From Ensifer adhaerens (GTDB lineage Bacteria; Pseudomonadota; Alphaproteobacteria; Rhizobiales; Rhizobiaceae): a stretch of DNA of 64,000 nt. The stretch spans positions 1-64,000 of the forward strand of contig NZ_PNFP01000018.1 in the NCBI RefSeq assembly GCF_002940685.1. The letters run 5' to 3'. Position numbers and translations under genes: made by a program. Numbering within the stretch: position 1 is the first letter of the stretch; each line of letters begins with the position of its first letter. Of this stretch, positions 26,815 through 36,016 are shown one piece after another. Below the pieces are notes generated by a model. That model saw only the letters and a list, made by a program, of their open reading frames with translations. It searched no databases and was not told where the DNA came from.

Positions 26815-26955
26815 ATGCAGACGCTCGCAAACAACCAGCCCGCATCTCAGCAGTCCAAAGTACCGCAATCGTTGCTCGACCGTTTCGAGAGCGAATGGCG
26901 TGAGATGCGCGCCGCGAGCCAGGCGACGCCGAAGCCGGTCGCACCGGCAGAATGA
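26815..26955 (+). CDS. Small protein, 46 aa, unknown function
   Basis: ATG 26815 follows a strong ribosome site GGGAGGA (26804-26810). The product begins MQTLANNQPASQQSK, has one amphipathic helix (SLLDRFESEWREMRAASQ) and a short Pro/Ala tail. No signal peptide, membrane helix or cysteine. Preceded by an AT-rich, palindrome-filled leader, so it is probably tightly regulated. Not recognised. Confidence 0.55.
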   Translation: MQTLANNQPASQQSKVPQSLLDRFESEWREMRAASQATPKPVAPAE

Positions 26956-27069
26956 GGCCCTTCTGAGTGGCGCGCCCGCGCGTCACCGGCCCTGCCTTTC
27001 CACGCTTGCCGCTTCATAGATCATCGCCGGGTATCGCTTGTTCCTGGCGTTTCCGACCTTCTTTTGCGA

Positions 27070-27096
27070 ACCGACGGTGAAATCATCACCGTCGGT
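27070..27096. terminator. Perfect 11-bp hairpin downstream of the 46-aa gene
   Basis: ACCGACGGTGA, loop AATCA, TCACCGTCGGT. Located 115 bases after the small gene; no run of T follows, so a terminator role is tentative. Confidence 0.4.
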
Positions 27097-27254
27097 CGCG
27101 GCGTTTCTGGGTTCCACACCGCGTACGACGACCGCAGCCCTGTCAGGCGCTCGCCAGCGCCCTTTTCGAGCGGTGCATAAAGCGCGCCCCTAGCAATTTT
27201 TGTAGTGATTTTCAGCCTTTTTGCCATTCGGCAAAAGCATGTTACTCTTTCTGC

Positions 27255-27593
27255 ATGCTGACGGAAGAGATCGAAAGACTCGCGCTGAGCCTGCCTGGAA
27301 CGGAGGAAAATGCGCATTTCGGAACGCGAGATTTCCGCGTTGGGAAGCGTATTTTCATGAGCCTGCCGGAGGCCGGTCGCGCCGTTTTCAAGTTCACCCC
27401 GGATCAGCAGCGCATGCTTCTGGAAATGGAGCCCGGCGTCTGTGCCGCGGTGCCCGGAGGCTGGGGCGATCGCGGCTGGACCTCACTCTATTTCGTCCAG
27501 GCCGACGAGGATCTCGTGCGGCAGTCGATGGAGACCGCATGGCGCAACGTCGCCCCGAAGAGCCTCGTCAAGAAGAACGGCGGCAGCCATTAA
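27255..27593 (+). CDS. MmcQ/YjbR family protein
   Basis: 112 residues. The sequence LSLPGTEENAHFGTRDFRVGKRIFMSL near the N-terminus and GWTSLYFVQADEDLVRQSMETAWRNVAPKSL near the end are the family signature (a CyaY-like fold with proposed DNA binding). No clear ribosome site precedes the ATG. It is convergent with the YcgN-like gene, 75 bases apart. Cellular role unknown. Confidence 0.8.
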   Translation: MLTEEIERLALSLPGTEENAHFGTRDFRVGKRIFMSLPEAGRAVFKFTPDQQRMLLEMEPGVCAAVPGGWGDRGWTSLYFVQADEDLVRQSMETAWRNVAPKSLVKKNGGSH

Positions 27594-27668
27594 AGGCTCG
27601 TTGCGGCAGAATGGCCTCGCAGGCTCCCGCACTGCCAAAACGATTCCGCCGCCTCGACTAACCCCTTG

Positions 27669-28142
27669 TCACTCCACGTTTTCCTGCCCCACTTCGAGTG
27701 GCCAGGTGACCAGATAGTCCTCATAGTCGTCGACGTCGATGCCATCCTCCGCAACGGTGCGGCCACGGACCGAAATGCCGGCGGCATGAACTGTCTCCGG
27801 ATCGCCCGAAATCAGCGGATGCCACCAGTAGAGATCCCGCCCCTCGGCGACCAGCCGGTAACCGCAGGTCGGCGGCAGCCAGGTGATTTCGCGTACGGCC
27901 TTCGGGGTCAGCTGGATGCAATCAGGCACCGTCGCCTGGCGGTTGGGATAGTCCTTGCAGCGACAGCTCTCACCGTCGAGAAGCGTGCAGCGGATCGAGG
28001 TCCAGGCGATCTCGCCGGTGTCCCAATCCTCCAGCTTGTTGAGACAACAGAGGCCGCAGCCGTCGCAGAGGCTTTCCCACTCGGCATCGGTCATGTCTTC
28101 AAGGCTCTTCGCCTTCCAGAAAGGCATTTCGCCCATCGTCAT
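27669..28142 (-). CDS. YcgN-type cysteine cluster protein (UPF0260)
   Basis: 157 residues from ATG 28142 ([17 protein letters not shown]); ATG 28136 is an alternative, and the open frame to 28223 has unconserved residues. The N-terminal cluster [15 protein letters not shown] and the later C-x8-C-x-C pattern ([20 protein letters not shown]) are characteristic and probably bind zinc or an iron-sulfur centre. Function unknown. Divergent from the penicillin-binding protein gene. Confidence 0.85.
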   Translation of the reverse strand: MTMGEMPFWKAKSLEDMTDAEWESLCDGCGLCCLNKLEDWDTGEIAWTSIRCTLLDGESCRCKDYPNRQATVPDCIQLTPKAVREITWLPPTCGYRLVAEGRDLYWWHPLISGDPETVHAAGISVRGRTVAEDGIDVDDYEDYLVTWPLEVGQENVE

Positions 28143-28300
28143 CACACTTTCGTCAAATCGCTCGCGATACAGAAATTTCGCAGAAAATTGCCGGTTTTTT
28201 AAGGCCGGCGGCGCGATATGCAAGTAGATTGGAATTTGACGCCGTGCAAATATTACACGGCGCCGGCATGATGCCGTAGAGCCTTCAGGACGTTGAGACC

Positions 28301-30505
28301 GTGCGGGAACCGAGGAAAGACGATAATCGGCCGAAGAAACGGCACATCTTTCTGCGAATCGACTCCTTTATCGATTCCACGGTCTGGAATGCCGGCTTCA
28401 AACTGTCGCAATGGTGGGAAGACACCACCATCTTCTTCCGCCGTTTCCGCGTCACCGGTTGGAAGAAGGCCGTCTTCGAGGTGCTCGGCGAAGGCATGAA
28501 TTGGGGCACCGTCGGCGCGGTGCTGATGTTGGCGCTGGCGCTTCCCGCCTTTGAGGAAACCAAGGGCAACTGGCGCGCCCAGAGCGATTTCGCCGTCACC
28601 TTCCTCGATCGCTACGGCAATGAAATCGGCCATCGCGGCATCATCCACGAAGATTCCGTGCCGATCGACGAACTGCCGGACCACCTGATCAAGGCGGTGC
28701 TGGCGACCGAAGACCGGCGCTTCTTCGACCACTGGGGCATCGACTTTCTCGGCCTTGCCCGCGCGATGACGGAAAACGCTCGCGCCGGCGGCGTCGTGCA
28801 GGGCGGCTCCACCCTGACGCAGCAGCTCGCCAAGAACCTCTTCCTGTCGAACGAGCGCACGATCGAGCGCAAGATCAAGGAAGCCTTCCTTGCCGTCTGG
28901 CTCGAATGCAATCTGTCGAAGAAGGAAATTCTCCGGCTCTATCTCGACCGTGCCTATATGGGCGGCGGCACTTTCGGCGCGGCAGCAGCCGCGCAATTCT
29001 ACTTCGGCAAGTCGATCACCGATGTGAGCCTCGCGGAATCGGCCATGCTCGCGGGCCTCTTCAAGGCCCCTGCCCGCTACGCGCCGCACGTCAACCTGCC
29101 GGCCGCGCGCGGCCGCGCCAACGAGGTGCTGACCAATCTGGTTCAGGGCGGGTTGATGACCGAGGGCCAGGTGATCGCCGCTCGCCTCAATCCGGCGACC
29201 GTGATCGACCGCGCCCAGGTAAAGGCGCCCGACTTCTTCCTCGACTGGGCCTTCGACGAGGTCCAGCGCATTGCCCGCCCCTTCGCGCAGCATTCGCTGA
29301 TCGTGCGTACCACGATCGACATGGGCCTGCAGAACGCCGCCGAGGACTCGGTGGAATCGAGCCTGCGCCAATATGGCGAAAGCTTCCGCGTCAAGCAGGG
29401 CGCGCTGGTGATGATCGAGAATGGCGGCGCCCTGCGCGCCATGGTCGGCGGCCGGGATTATGGCGAGAGCCAGTTCAACCGCGCGACGCGCGCGCTGCGG
29501 CAGCCGGGCTCCTCCTTTAAGGTCTATACCTACGCGGCGGCGATGGAGAAAGGCATGACGCCGGAAACGGTCGTCGTCGACGCCCCGATCACCTGGCGCG
29601 GATGGTCGCCGCAGAACTATGGCCGCAGCTATGCCGGCCGCGTCACCATCCTGACGGCCATCGCCAAGTCGATCAACACCATCCCCGTGCGCCTCGCCAA
29701 GGACAAGCTCGGAACGGACCTGATCGCCCAGACAGCCAAGGACATGGGCATCGAGACGCCGATCCGCACGGACAAGACCATGCCGCTCGGCACTTCGGAG
29801 GTGACCGTGCTCGACCAGGCAACGGCTTACGCCGTCTTCCCTGCCGGCGGCGTGCAGTCACGCCGCCACGGGATCAGCCAGGTCCTCAACTATGACGGCG
29901 ATATCCTCTACGACTTCGGGCGCGACGAACCGCCGGCCCGGCGTATTCTCTCCGAAACCGCCAATGCGTCGATGAACTCGATGCTGACGCAGATCCCGAT
30001 CATCGGCACGGCGCGCAAGGCCGCGCTCGACAACGGCATCGCCGTCGGCGGCAAGACCGGCACGACGCAGGCCTATCGCGACGCCTGGTTTGTCGGCTTC
30101 ACCGGCGACTATACGACCGCCGTCTGGTTCGGCAACGACGACTACACCTCGACCAACAACATGACCGGCGGCTCGCTGCCGGCGATGACCTTCAAGCGGC
30201 TGATGGACTATGCCGAACAGGGCATCGAGCACCGGCCGATCCCGGGGATCACCGCGCCGACGGCGCCGGCAAGACAGCCACCTCAGGTCGCGACAGCGAA
30301 GCCCGACGAGAACGCATTGCCGCCGCTCGTGCGGCCGCGCTCGCTTTCGACCGACGTCACCCGACTGCTGCGCAGCATCGGCGAGACCTTCGAAAAGGCG
30401 CCGGCGCTGAAGGCTCCCGAGAAGGTCGGCGGCAGGCTCGCGGCTCTCGGCGCGGCTGAAGAACCGCGTTCCGGACAGGCGAATGTCGATGCCGCCAGCA
30501 ACTGA
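28301..30505 (+). CDS. Bifunctional penicillin-binding protein, class A (PBP1-type)
   Basis: 734 residues, GTG start at 28301 with TTCAGGA ten bases upstream. A cytoplasmic Arg/Lys-rich N-terminus precedes one membrane anchor (about 66-86). Glycosyltransferase domain: catalytic Glu137 ([12 protein letters not shown]), [14 protein letters not shown]. Transpeptidase domain: active-site Ser404 in SSFK, SIN triad (AKSINT), and KTGTT at Lys585. A Pro/Ala-rich tail of about 90 residues follows. It polymerises and cross-links peptidoglycan at the inner membrane. The 30662 gene starts 156 bases later. Confidence 0.93.
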   Translation: MREPRKDDNRPKKRHIFLRIDSFIDSTVWNAGFKLSQWWEDTTIFFRRFRVTGWKKAVFEVLGEGMNWGTVGAVLMLALALPAFEETKGNWRAQSDFAVTFLDRYGNEIGHRGIIHEDSVPIDELPDHLIKAVLATEDRRFFDHWGIDFLGLARAMTENARAGGVVQGGSTLTQQLAKNLFLSNERTIERKIKEAFLAVWLECNLSKKEILRLYLDRAYMGGGTFGAAAAAQFYFGKSITDVSLAESAMLAGLFKAPARYAPHVNLPAARGRANEVLTNLVQGGLMTEGQVIAARLNPATVIDRAQVKAPDFFLDWAFDEVQRIARPFAQHSLIVRTTIDMGLQNAAEDSVESSLRQYGESFRVKQGALVMIENGGALRAMVGGRDYGESQFNRATRALRQPGSSFKVYTYAAAMEKGMTPETVVVDAPITWRGWSPQNYGRSYAGRVTILTAIAKSINTIPVRLAKDKLGTDLIAQTAKDMGIETPIRTDKTMPLGTSEVTVLDQATAYAVFPAGGVQSRRHGISQVLNYDGDILYDFGRDEPPARRILSETANASMNSMLTQIPIIGTARKAALDNGIAVGGKTGTTQAYRDAWFVGFTGDYTTAVWFGNDDYTSTNNMTGGSLPAMTFKRLMDYAEQGIEHRPIPGITAPTAPARQPPQVATAKPDENALPPLVRPRSLSTDVTRLLRSIGETFEKAPALKAPEKVGGRLAALGAAEEPRSGQANVDAASN

Positions 30506-30661
30506 CGTTTCCGGCGTGTTCGCTCTCCTGGCGTATCGCGGTCGCGCTGTCCTGTTCAAGGCCGGCGGCGCAGTCGCCGTTGCACCGGACGCGGATTTCG
30601 GCGACATAGTGGATCAACCCGACGGCACCGCGCCGCAGGACCATATCCGGTAGAGTCGCCC

Positions 30662-31249
30662 TTGTTCCGAATCCCCTTCCTCGTCGCCCTCACCCTTGCC
30701 ATCGCCTTCGGCGGCGGCATCGCCTCGGCAGTGTGGGCGCTGAAAGCGACCGTCGGCTTCGGCTCGATCGCAATCGGCCCCTGGGTCGCCTTTCCCGAAG
30801 CGCAGACGGCCAATGCCGACCCCTATGCCAAGGCACACCGGGCGCGGGCCGGAGAGTTGCTCTATGGCGGCGCGGAGGGGCTGATGTTCAGCGCCCAGGC
30901 CGACAGCAAGGGCGAAAAGCTCCAGGCGGCCTGCTCCTATGATGTCGCGGGGCTGACGCCGCAGGCGCGCTTCTGGACGCTCTATGCCGCCAATGCCGAG
31001 GGCCTGCCGCTGCGGCCCGGCTCCGACCTGCCCTCCGCGCTCAATTCCTGGACGGTCCTGCGCGGCGAAAACAGCAACTTCACGATCCATGTGTCGCCGA
31101 ACGCGCAGCCCGACAACTGGCTGGCTGTGCGCCACTCGGGCACGTTCCGGCTGGTGCTGACGCTGCTCGATACGCCGACGGCGGGCTCCTCCGGCCTGAT
31201 CGACCTCGCCATGCCAGTTATCACCAAGACGGGTTGCGGCGATGCGTAG
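30662..31249 (+). CDS. DUF1214 domain protein, membrane-anchored
   Basis: 195 residues from TTG 30662, the only plausible start in frame. N-terminal hydrophobic segment (PFLVALTLAIAFGGGIASAV) anchors or exports the protein. The DUF1214 body includes PQARFWTLYAANAEGLPL, SWTVLRGENSNFTI and DNWLAVRHSGTFRLVLTLLD. It overlaps the following DUF1254 gene by eight bases, so the two are co-translated. The domains are often fused in one protein in the opposite order. Function unknown. Confidence 0.75.
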   Translation: MFRIPFLVALTLAIAFGGGIASAVWALKATVGFGSIAIGPWVAFPEAQTANADPYAKAHRARAGELLYGGAEGLMFSAQADSKGEKLQAACSYDVAGLTPQARFWTLYAANAEGLPLRPGSDLPSALNSWTVLRGENSNFTIHVSPNAQPDNWLAVRHSGTFRLVLTLLDTPTAGSSGLIDLAMPVITKTGCGDA

Positions 31250-31787
31250 CGTTCTCTTCGCCACGGTTCTCGGGCTCGTCGGCGCCGCCCTGCTGCACAT
31301 CATCATCGTGCTGGCGCTGCCGCAGTTTACCGGCCGTGATGCCTATACCCGAGTCCTCGGGCTCCTGGAGATGGACAGCTTCTTTGCGCTGACAAGCACG
31401 CCGGGTTCCACCGGCCTTGCCAACGAGGATCCCTATCTCAGGACCGCGGTCTGCAGCTTCTCGATCGCAGATGGGCCGGCGCGCTTTCTTGCCAGCGGCA
31501 GCGTGCCGTTCTGGTCGCTCGCCGTTTTCGACGGCAATTCGAACGAGGTCTTCAGCATGAACGACCACACGGCGGTCAACGGCAAGCTCGATCTCGTCGT
31601 CGCAACGCCGATCCAGCTGGTCGAGCTGCGCAAGTCTCCGCCGCAGGCGCTGGCGCAATCGATCATGATCGAGATGAAGGAACAGGATGGTTTTGCCGTG
31701 CTGAGAGCGATGGCGCCGGTCGACAGCTTCGAGGAGCAGGTCCGGAACTTCCTTGCGGAGTCAAGCTGCGAGCCGTTCCGTCGCTAG
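31242..31787 (+). CDS. DUF1254 domain protein, membrane-anchored
   Basis: 181 residues. ATG lies within the end of the DUF1214 gene. N-terminal helix (FATVLGLVGAALLHIIIVLAL), then a soluble periplasmic domain with LANEDPYLRTAVCSF and PVPFWSLAVFDGNSNEVFS-like segments typical of DUF1254. Partner of the upstream gene; presumably they form a complex in the envelope. Confidence 0.75.
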   Translation: MRSVLFATVLGLVGAALLHIIIVLALPQFTGRDAYTRVLGLLEMDSFFALTSTPGSTGLANEDPYLRTAVCSFSIADGPARFLASGSVPFWSLAVFDGNSNEVFSMNDHTAVNGKLDLVVATPIQLVELRKSPPQALAQSIMIEMKEQDGFAVLRAMAPVDSFEEQVRNFLAESSCEPFRR

Positions 31788-31968
31788 GTCAGCCCCGCGG
31801 TCTTCGAACAGCCGTTTGAGCGAGAGGAAGGCAGCGTAAGCATCGCGCGGCGATCATCGGATGCCGCGTCGAACGCGGCAGTGCATAAGGGTGGAAAGCC
31901 CGAAGTGCCGGGCAAGGACTTAGACTCGAGACGACCGTTCCGGTCGCCTTTTCCGCAAAAGCGCAGCT

Positions 31969-32139
31969 TCACTGCTTCTTGATGCGGCGTCCGTCCGGCG
32001 CGGTCGGCTGCGGGTCGCGATCGAGGCGTTCGTAGCGGATGCCGGTGAACAGCAGCACTTTCGCTCCACCCGATATGGCCGGAGGCCGGTGTGGTGGTAT
32101 ACGGACCTTGCGGTCCTGGATTCTGATCACGTCTGCCAT
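31969..32139 (-). CDS. Small basic protein, 56 aa
   Basis: ATG 32139 is preceded by GTGGAGACGAGC, a good ribosome site. The product reads MADVIRIQDRKVRIPPHRP and continues GGAKVLLFTGIRYERLDRD to a basic end. Upstream in-frame codons to 32295 lack conservation features. No signal or membrane segment. Such short basic proteins with a GIRYER segment recur in Rhizobiales genomes, but I cannot name the family. Confidence 0.6.
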   Translation of the reverse strand: MADVIRIQDRKVRIPPHRPPAISGGAKVLLFTGIRYERLDRDPQPTAPDGRRIKKQ

Positions 32140-32461
32140 GCTCGTCTCCACAAAGTCTTGAGACGGATGAACTACCGTACAGATTTCACCCTGCCCGTTC
32201 TCGGGCCAGCGCATTTTCCCAGATCTTCCTGGACAGGCGCGCCTTTCTCGTTTGCTCCTTCTTCCGGTCGCCCGGATGTTGCTGTTCTGGTTCACGACGC
32301 GGCCCGATCATAACGGGTCCACTCCGATTGAGCCATAGGTTGGTTAACAGATTGCTAATACACGCCCTGCAACCCCAACCTGCGTTCAGTATGTCTCCCG
32401 GCCAGTCCCGGCGATGTATCCGAGGTAACAGGGGCAATTCCGGCGAAGCTTCGCCTCCCCG

Positions 32462-32743
32462 CTAGCGCCGGGACATCAGACCGAACAGGAAGGATACCCC
32501 CGCGACGGCGACCAGGGTCGAGAGCGGTTCTTCGCGGACACGCTCGCGCACGCGCTCAGCCAGGAGATCCGCCTCTCCCTGCACGACCGCCTTCGTGCTC
32601 GTTCCGATCGCCGTGACCGCCTCCGTCAGCCGCGCGATTTCCGCGCGCAACTCGGCGATCTGTGCGTCGACCTCGGCGCGGGCACCTGCTTCCGCGTCAC
32701 TCACGGCAACTTTTTCCACCGCCTGCAGTTTCTTTTCGACCAT
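32462..32743 (-). CDS. DUF883/ElaB-like membrane-anchored protein
   Basis: 93 residues from ATG 32743, with AAGGGAG upstream; the frame to 32773 adds ten unneeded residues. A long amphipathic coiled-coil helix (EVDAQIAELRAEIARLTEAV) leads to a C-terminal hydrophobic tail (PLSTLVAVAGVSFLFGLMSRR) typical of ElaB/YqjD proteins, which in E. coli associate with stationary-phase ribosomes at the membrane. Confidence 0.7.
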   Translation of the reverse strand: MVEKKLQAVEKVAVSDAEAGARAEVDAQIAELRAEIARLTEAVTAIGTSTKAVVQGEADLLAERVRERVREEPLSTLVAVAGVSFLFGLMSRR

Positions 32744-32896
32744 TACAACGCTCCCTTGTCTGCGCCGGCTCAACGCGCCGGCTGGCGTTTGGTTCCGCCA
32801 AGGACCGCTGAAAGCGGTCTGCGAAACGCAAAACGGGCGACCAGGGCCGCCCGTTCTTTCCGTCAGACAGGGCCGCGTCGAAACACGGTGCCCGGA

Positions 32897-33598
32897 TCAG
32901 TTCTCGCAGTAGGGATCGTCGACCTGGCAACGAACCATCGGAGCCGGACGGGCACGCTCATAGACGGTGCCGTCGTCCTGTCGAACGCGCACGCCGTCGC
33001 TGCGACGCTCCCAATCACGCCGGTCCTCGCGCTCCGTGCGTTGACGGCGCCATTCGTCGTCGCGCCACTTTTCTTCTTCGCGCTGGCGGCGTTCCCAGTC
33101 GCGCTGATCGCTACGCCGCTCGCGTTCCCAGTCGCGGCGCTCACGTTCGCGCTGCCGCTCCCAATCCCGGCGATCCCGCCGGTCATCGACCCAATCCGGT
33201 CCGTGGCGCCAGCGATCGCGTTCGCGATAGAAATCACGGCCGCGGTAGTTGCGGTCCCAATAGTTGTCGAACTGGAAGACAACGGTCGGAATTCCGAGCG
33301 GGCGATAGTAACGCGGCTCGACATAGACCCGATTGCGGCGATAGTCGGCCTGGACATAACGTCCGGCAACCCAGCCACGCCCGCCATAGAACGACACGTC
33401 GCACCACGGCAGGTCCGCAAGGCAGCCGTGGATTTCAACTGATTCGCCCACCGGGATCATCGACACCGCCGGATAGCGCGTGCTCGGACCGGAGCGCATG
33501 TTGACGTTCGCGGTGGCAAAGCCTTCGGCAGCCTGGGCAATCGCCGGGGCCAAAAGGAGCGCGCAGACCGCCGCCGCGCGCACGATAAATTTCTTCAC
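32897..33598 (-). CDS. Secreted SH3-domain protein with RDWER-type charged repeats
   Basis: 233 residues. GTG 33598 (start of MKKFIVRAAAVCALLLAP) gives a clean signal peptide of about 23 residues; the frame to 33670 lacks one. Residues 27-85 form a bacterial SH3 domain (ATANVNMRSGPSTRYPAV, GWVAGRYVQ). Residues about 125-215 are a low-complexity region in which RRDWER recurs about five times among Arg, Glu, Asp and Trp. SH3b domains often bind cell-wall peptides; the repeat may bind envelope polymers. The antisense strand shows long open frames caused by the repeat. Confidence 0.8.
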   Translation of the reverse strand: MKKFIVRAAAVCALLLAPAIAQAAEGFATANVNMRSGPSTRYPAVSMIPVGESVEIHGCLADLPWCDVSFYGGRGWVAGRYVQADYRRNRVYVEPRYYRPLGIPTVVFQFDNYWDRNYRGRDFYRERDRWRHGPDWVDDRRDRRDWERQRERERRDWERERRSDQRDWERRQREEEKWRDDEWRRQRTEREDRRDWERRSDGVRVRQDDGTVYERARPAPMVRCQVDDPYCEN

Positions 33599-33918
33599 AG
33601 TTCCATATCTCCCGTGGAGAGGCCCCTCTTCACTCGGCCCCAAACGTCGGCGGGCGTCCGGGCCCTTCACCGTCGCCGCGATAACTCATGACCGCATGTG
33701 GATTTTTTATGGCTAATGCTGCGGATGTCCCCGAGATTTGCCGCGCCCGGCGGGGCGCTCTGCCGGCACACCGCGCCCTCGGTGTGCCGCAAGCCTGAAT
33801 AAAGCTCCAACATCCATAGTTAACAGTGCGCTAACGCTTTTCTTCTAATTTTTGCGACGTGTGCCGTTCCGGATCGCCGGCAATGGCGATCATGTTTTGC
33901 GTGCAGGGAATTATCGTG
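33599..33918. other. Divergent intergenic region
   Basis: 320 bases between the SH3 protein gene and the DUF2336 gene. Contains a perfect 10-bp hairpin (next entry) and an AT-rich stretch at 33790-33860. No gene supported. Confidence 0.55.
33764..33789. repeat. Perfect 10-bp inverted repeat
   Basis: CGGCACACCG, loop CGCCCT, CGGTGTGCCG. It lies between two divergent genes, where a terminator is not expected; there is no T-tract on either side. It may be a copy of a dispersed rhizobial palindrome or a leader structure. Confidence 0.45.
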
Positions 33919-34965
33919 ACGGATCGCTTTCGTGAGTTGGAAAGGCCACAGACCGGCCGCTTGAAGGACGTCGTCCTGATGGCGACCGTCACTGGTTTCG
34001 AAAGCCTGCGTTTTCCCCGCAAATCCGACATGAAGCAGTTTGCGGAGCTGTTCGAACCGCTGTTCCTCGGTTCCAGCAACGAAGCCCGCCGGCAGGCGGC
34101 GGCCGCCCTTTCGCAATGCCAGCAGGTTCCGGAAACCGTCGCAGCGCTGATCGGCGGCATGCCGATCGCGATCGCCGCGATCTTTCTCACCCGCTCGAAG
34201 GCGATCGCCGACCGGACGCTGATCACGATCATCCGCGAACGCGGGCCGGAACACGCCGCAGCCATCGCGCGCCGCCCGAACCTCTCCCCTCTCGTCGTCG
34301 ACGCGCTCGTCGAGCATCACAACCCGCCAGGGCTGGCCGCCCGCAGCAGTGCTGTGAAACCGGCAGCAGCAGAACAGGCAAACCCGGAGACTGAAGCCGC
34401 CTCGCTGCGCACGGCGCGCGAAGAAGCGCTTCGCCGCGAGATCAAGGCGCTCGCCGGCGCCCGTCCGCACAATATTCCACAGACGCCATCGTCCACGACG
34501 ATGACCGACGTCCATGCCGCGCTGCTTGTGCGTTTTGCCCGCAGCGGCGAGATCATCCTGTTCTCGCGTGTCCTTGGCCAAGCGCTCGGCACCAGGGATG
34601 CGCAGGTCGAGCGCATCCTGCTCGACATTTCCGGGCAGCTGCTGGCAACCAGCCTGGTCGCGCTCGATGTCGAGGCGGCCGATGCCGGTTTCGTGCTTCA
34701 GGCCCTCTATCCGCATCTTCGCGAACCCTTCGGCGAAACGAGCCATGCCGCAGCCTTGATCGGCGCGATGAACCACGCAGCCTGCCGCGAGCAGCTCGAT
34801 GCATGGCTTGAGGCGGAGGCCGAGGAAGCAGCGCCTGCGGCAAGACACGAAGCCTATTTTGCCGACAATACTGCCAACGACGCGCGCCACGTCGGCGCGC
34901 GCAAGATGGCAACGGCATCCGTGAACGCACAGCCGCAGCGACTTTTCGGTCGTCGCCGCGGCTGA
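33919..34965 (+). CDS. DUF2336 domain protein
   Basis: 348 residues from GTG 33919, which has AGGGA nine bases upstream and gives the expected TDRFRELERPQTGR start; in-frame starts at 33859, 33883 and 33892 are alternatives. The protein is alpha-helical with HEAT-like repeats, no membrane segments, and a Pro/Ala linker around residues 140-160. DUF2336 proteins are widespread in alphaproteobacteria and of unknown role. A short hairpin follows the stop. Confidence 0.7.
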   Translation, partial: TDRFRELERPQTGRLKDVVLMATVTGFESLRFPRKSDMKQFAELFEPLFLGSSNEARRQAAAALSQCQQVPETVAALIGGMPIAIAAIFLTRSKAIADRTLITIIRERGPEHAAAIARRPNLSPLVVDALVEHHNPPGLAARSSAVKPAAAEQANPETEAASLRTAREEALRREIKALAGARPHNIPQTPSSTTMTDVHAALLVRFARSGEIILFSRVLGQALGTRDAQVERILLDISGQLLATSLVALDVEAADAGFVLQALYPHLREPFGETSHAAALIGAMNHAACREQLDAWLEAEAEEAAPAARHEAYFADNTANDARHVGARKMATASVNAQPQRLFGRRRG

Positions 34966-35028
34966 CACATGCGCCCGTCTATGCGGGCATGTCACGCACG
35001 TTCAGCCTGATGCAGCCAAGGCCCTGCC

Positions 35029-35952
35029 CTAGAAAAGTTGCTTCATCGCCTCGATGATCCAGCTCCATTCGCGAGCAGTCGGGGCCTGAGGCGCCTGCCC
35101 CTGCAGAACGGCCATCAACTCCTGGTATCGCGCCGAGCGGGCGTGGTGCTTGCGGTACTGCTCGAGCTGCCAATCCAGGAAAGCCTGGTCCGGAGCACGC
35201 TTCATCGCCATTGCCGACTGGGCCAGCCAGTCGGCGGCAATCTCTCTGCCGACAGCGGATTGTGGACCATGTCCACTTTCGATAGCCGCCCTCACCCGCG
35301 CGAAGGTGGCTTCGGCGGCTTGAGCGTAGGCTGCCGGATCGAACTCCTCGGTCCACAGGTCGGACATGTGGGCGCGCATCTCGGCGGCATAGGCCTTGTC
35401 GGACAACATATCCATCAGCTCCGCCCATGCGTCGATCTGTTCGGCCGTCGGGTCTTCCGGCAGGTCCGGCGTACCGGCATCCATCATCTTCTTCTTCCAC
35501 GCCGCATCCATCGGCGCGCCGCCGGCGACATCATCATAGAAGCGCTCGAGCGCGGCACGAAATTCCGTCTTTGAAAGCTTGGTCACGGTCCATAGTCTCC
35601 TGAGATCCGCTGGGGAGGGTTCATGGAGTTTCAAAGCCATTCGCAAGGCTGTGGCGATCCGGCGCTTTGACCGGATTTCCGTTTCGAGCGTTCGAAGCCG
35701 CAAGGCCAGAACGTCGGCAAACGAGGTTCGGTTGGCCAGGATCTTGCGGATTTCCGTGAGGCTCACGCCGGCTTCACGCAGGGCGAGAACGAGATCCAGG
35801 CGTGCCAGGTCGGCCCCGGAATACATGCGGTAGCCGCTTTCCGTCCGCGTGGAGGGAGGCAGCAGCCCCTTGTCCGAGTAAAACCGAAGCCGCCTGACCG
35901 GTATGCCGCTCAGCTTCGAAAGTTCGCCTATCGAAAAGATTTGATCGTCCAT
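35029..35952 (-). CDS. MerR-family transcriptional regulator with TipAS-like effector domain
   Basis: 307 residues. N-terminal MerR domain (residues 6-75) with FSIGELSKLSGIPVRRLRFY and the wing motif SGYRMY. A coiled-coil dimer helix follows (about 85-110), then a long helical effector region (about 130-290) rich in Trp, Met and Ala that resembles the antibiotic-binding domain of TipA. The start is fixed by the MerR fold and by a MerR-type promoter immediately upstream. It probably represses and activates its own gene. Confidence 0.85.
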   Translation of the reverse strand: MDDQIFSIGELSKLSGIPVRRLRFYSDKGLLPPSTRTESGYRMYSGADLARLDLVLALREAGVSLTEIRKILANRTSFADVLALRLRTLETEIRSKRRIATALRMALKLHEPSPADLRRLWTVTKLSKTEFRAALERFYDDVAGGAPMDAAWKKKMMDAGTPDLPEDPTAEQIDAWAELMDMLSDKAYAAEMRAHMSDLWTEEFDPAAYAQAAEATFARVRAAIESGHGPQSAVGREIAADWLAQSAMAMKRAPDQAFLDWQLEQYRKHHARSARYQELMAVLQGQAPQAPTAREWSWIIEAMKQLF

Positions 35953-35958
35953 AACCGC

Positions 35959-35989
35959 GTCCTACGGCCTCCACCAAGTGGAGAGTCAA
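35959..35989 (-). promoter_or_regulatory. MerR-type promoter with 19-bp spacer and operator
   Basis: Reading leftwards: -35 TTGACT (35989-35984), a 19-bp spacer, and -10 TAGGAC (35964-35959). The spacer contains the perfect inverted repeat CTCCAC-TTG-GTGGAG (35983-35969). A 19-bp spacer with a central palindrome is the hallmark of MerR-controlled promoters. The -10 ends six bases before the ATG at 35952, so the transcript should be leaderless or nearly so. Confidence 0.75.
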
Positions 35990-36016
35990 GCAGGTCGGCG
36001 CGATCCGCAAGACGGC

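Noticed and set aside
32169-32313. 48-codon plus-strand frame beginning MNYRTDFTLP
   Set aside because: No ribosome site and low coding quality; overlaps the upstream region of the 56-aa gene.
32756-33442. Hydrophobic 228-codon plus-strand frame opposite the SH3 gene
   Set aside because: Its Ala/Pro/Ile repeats are the antisense reading of the RDWER repeat; no start signal.
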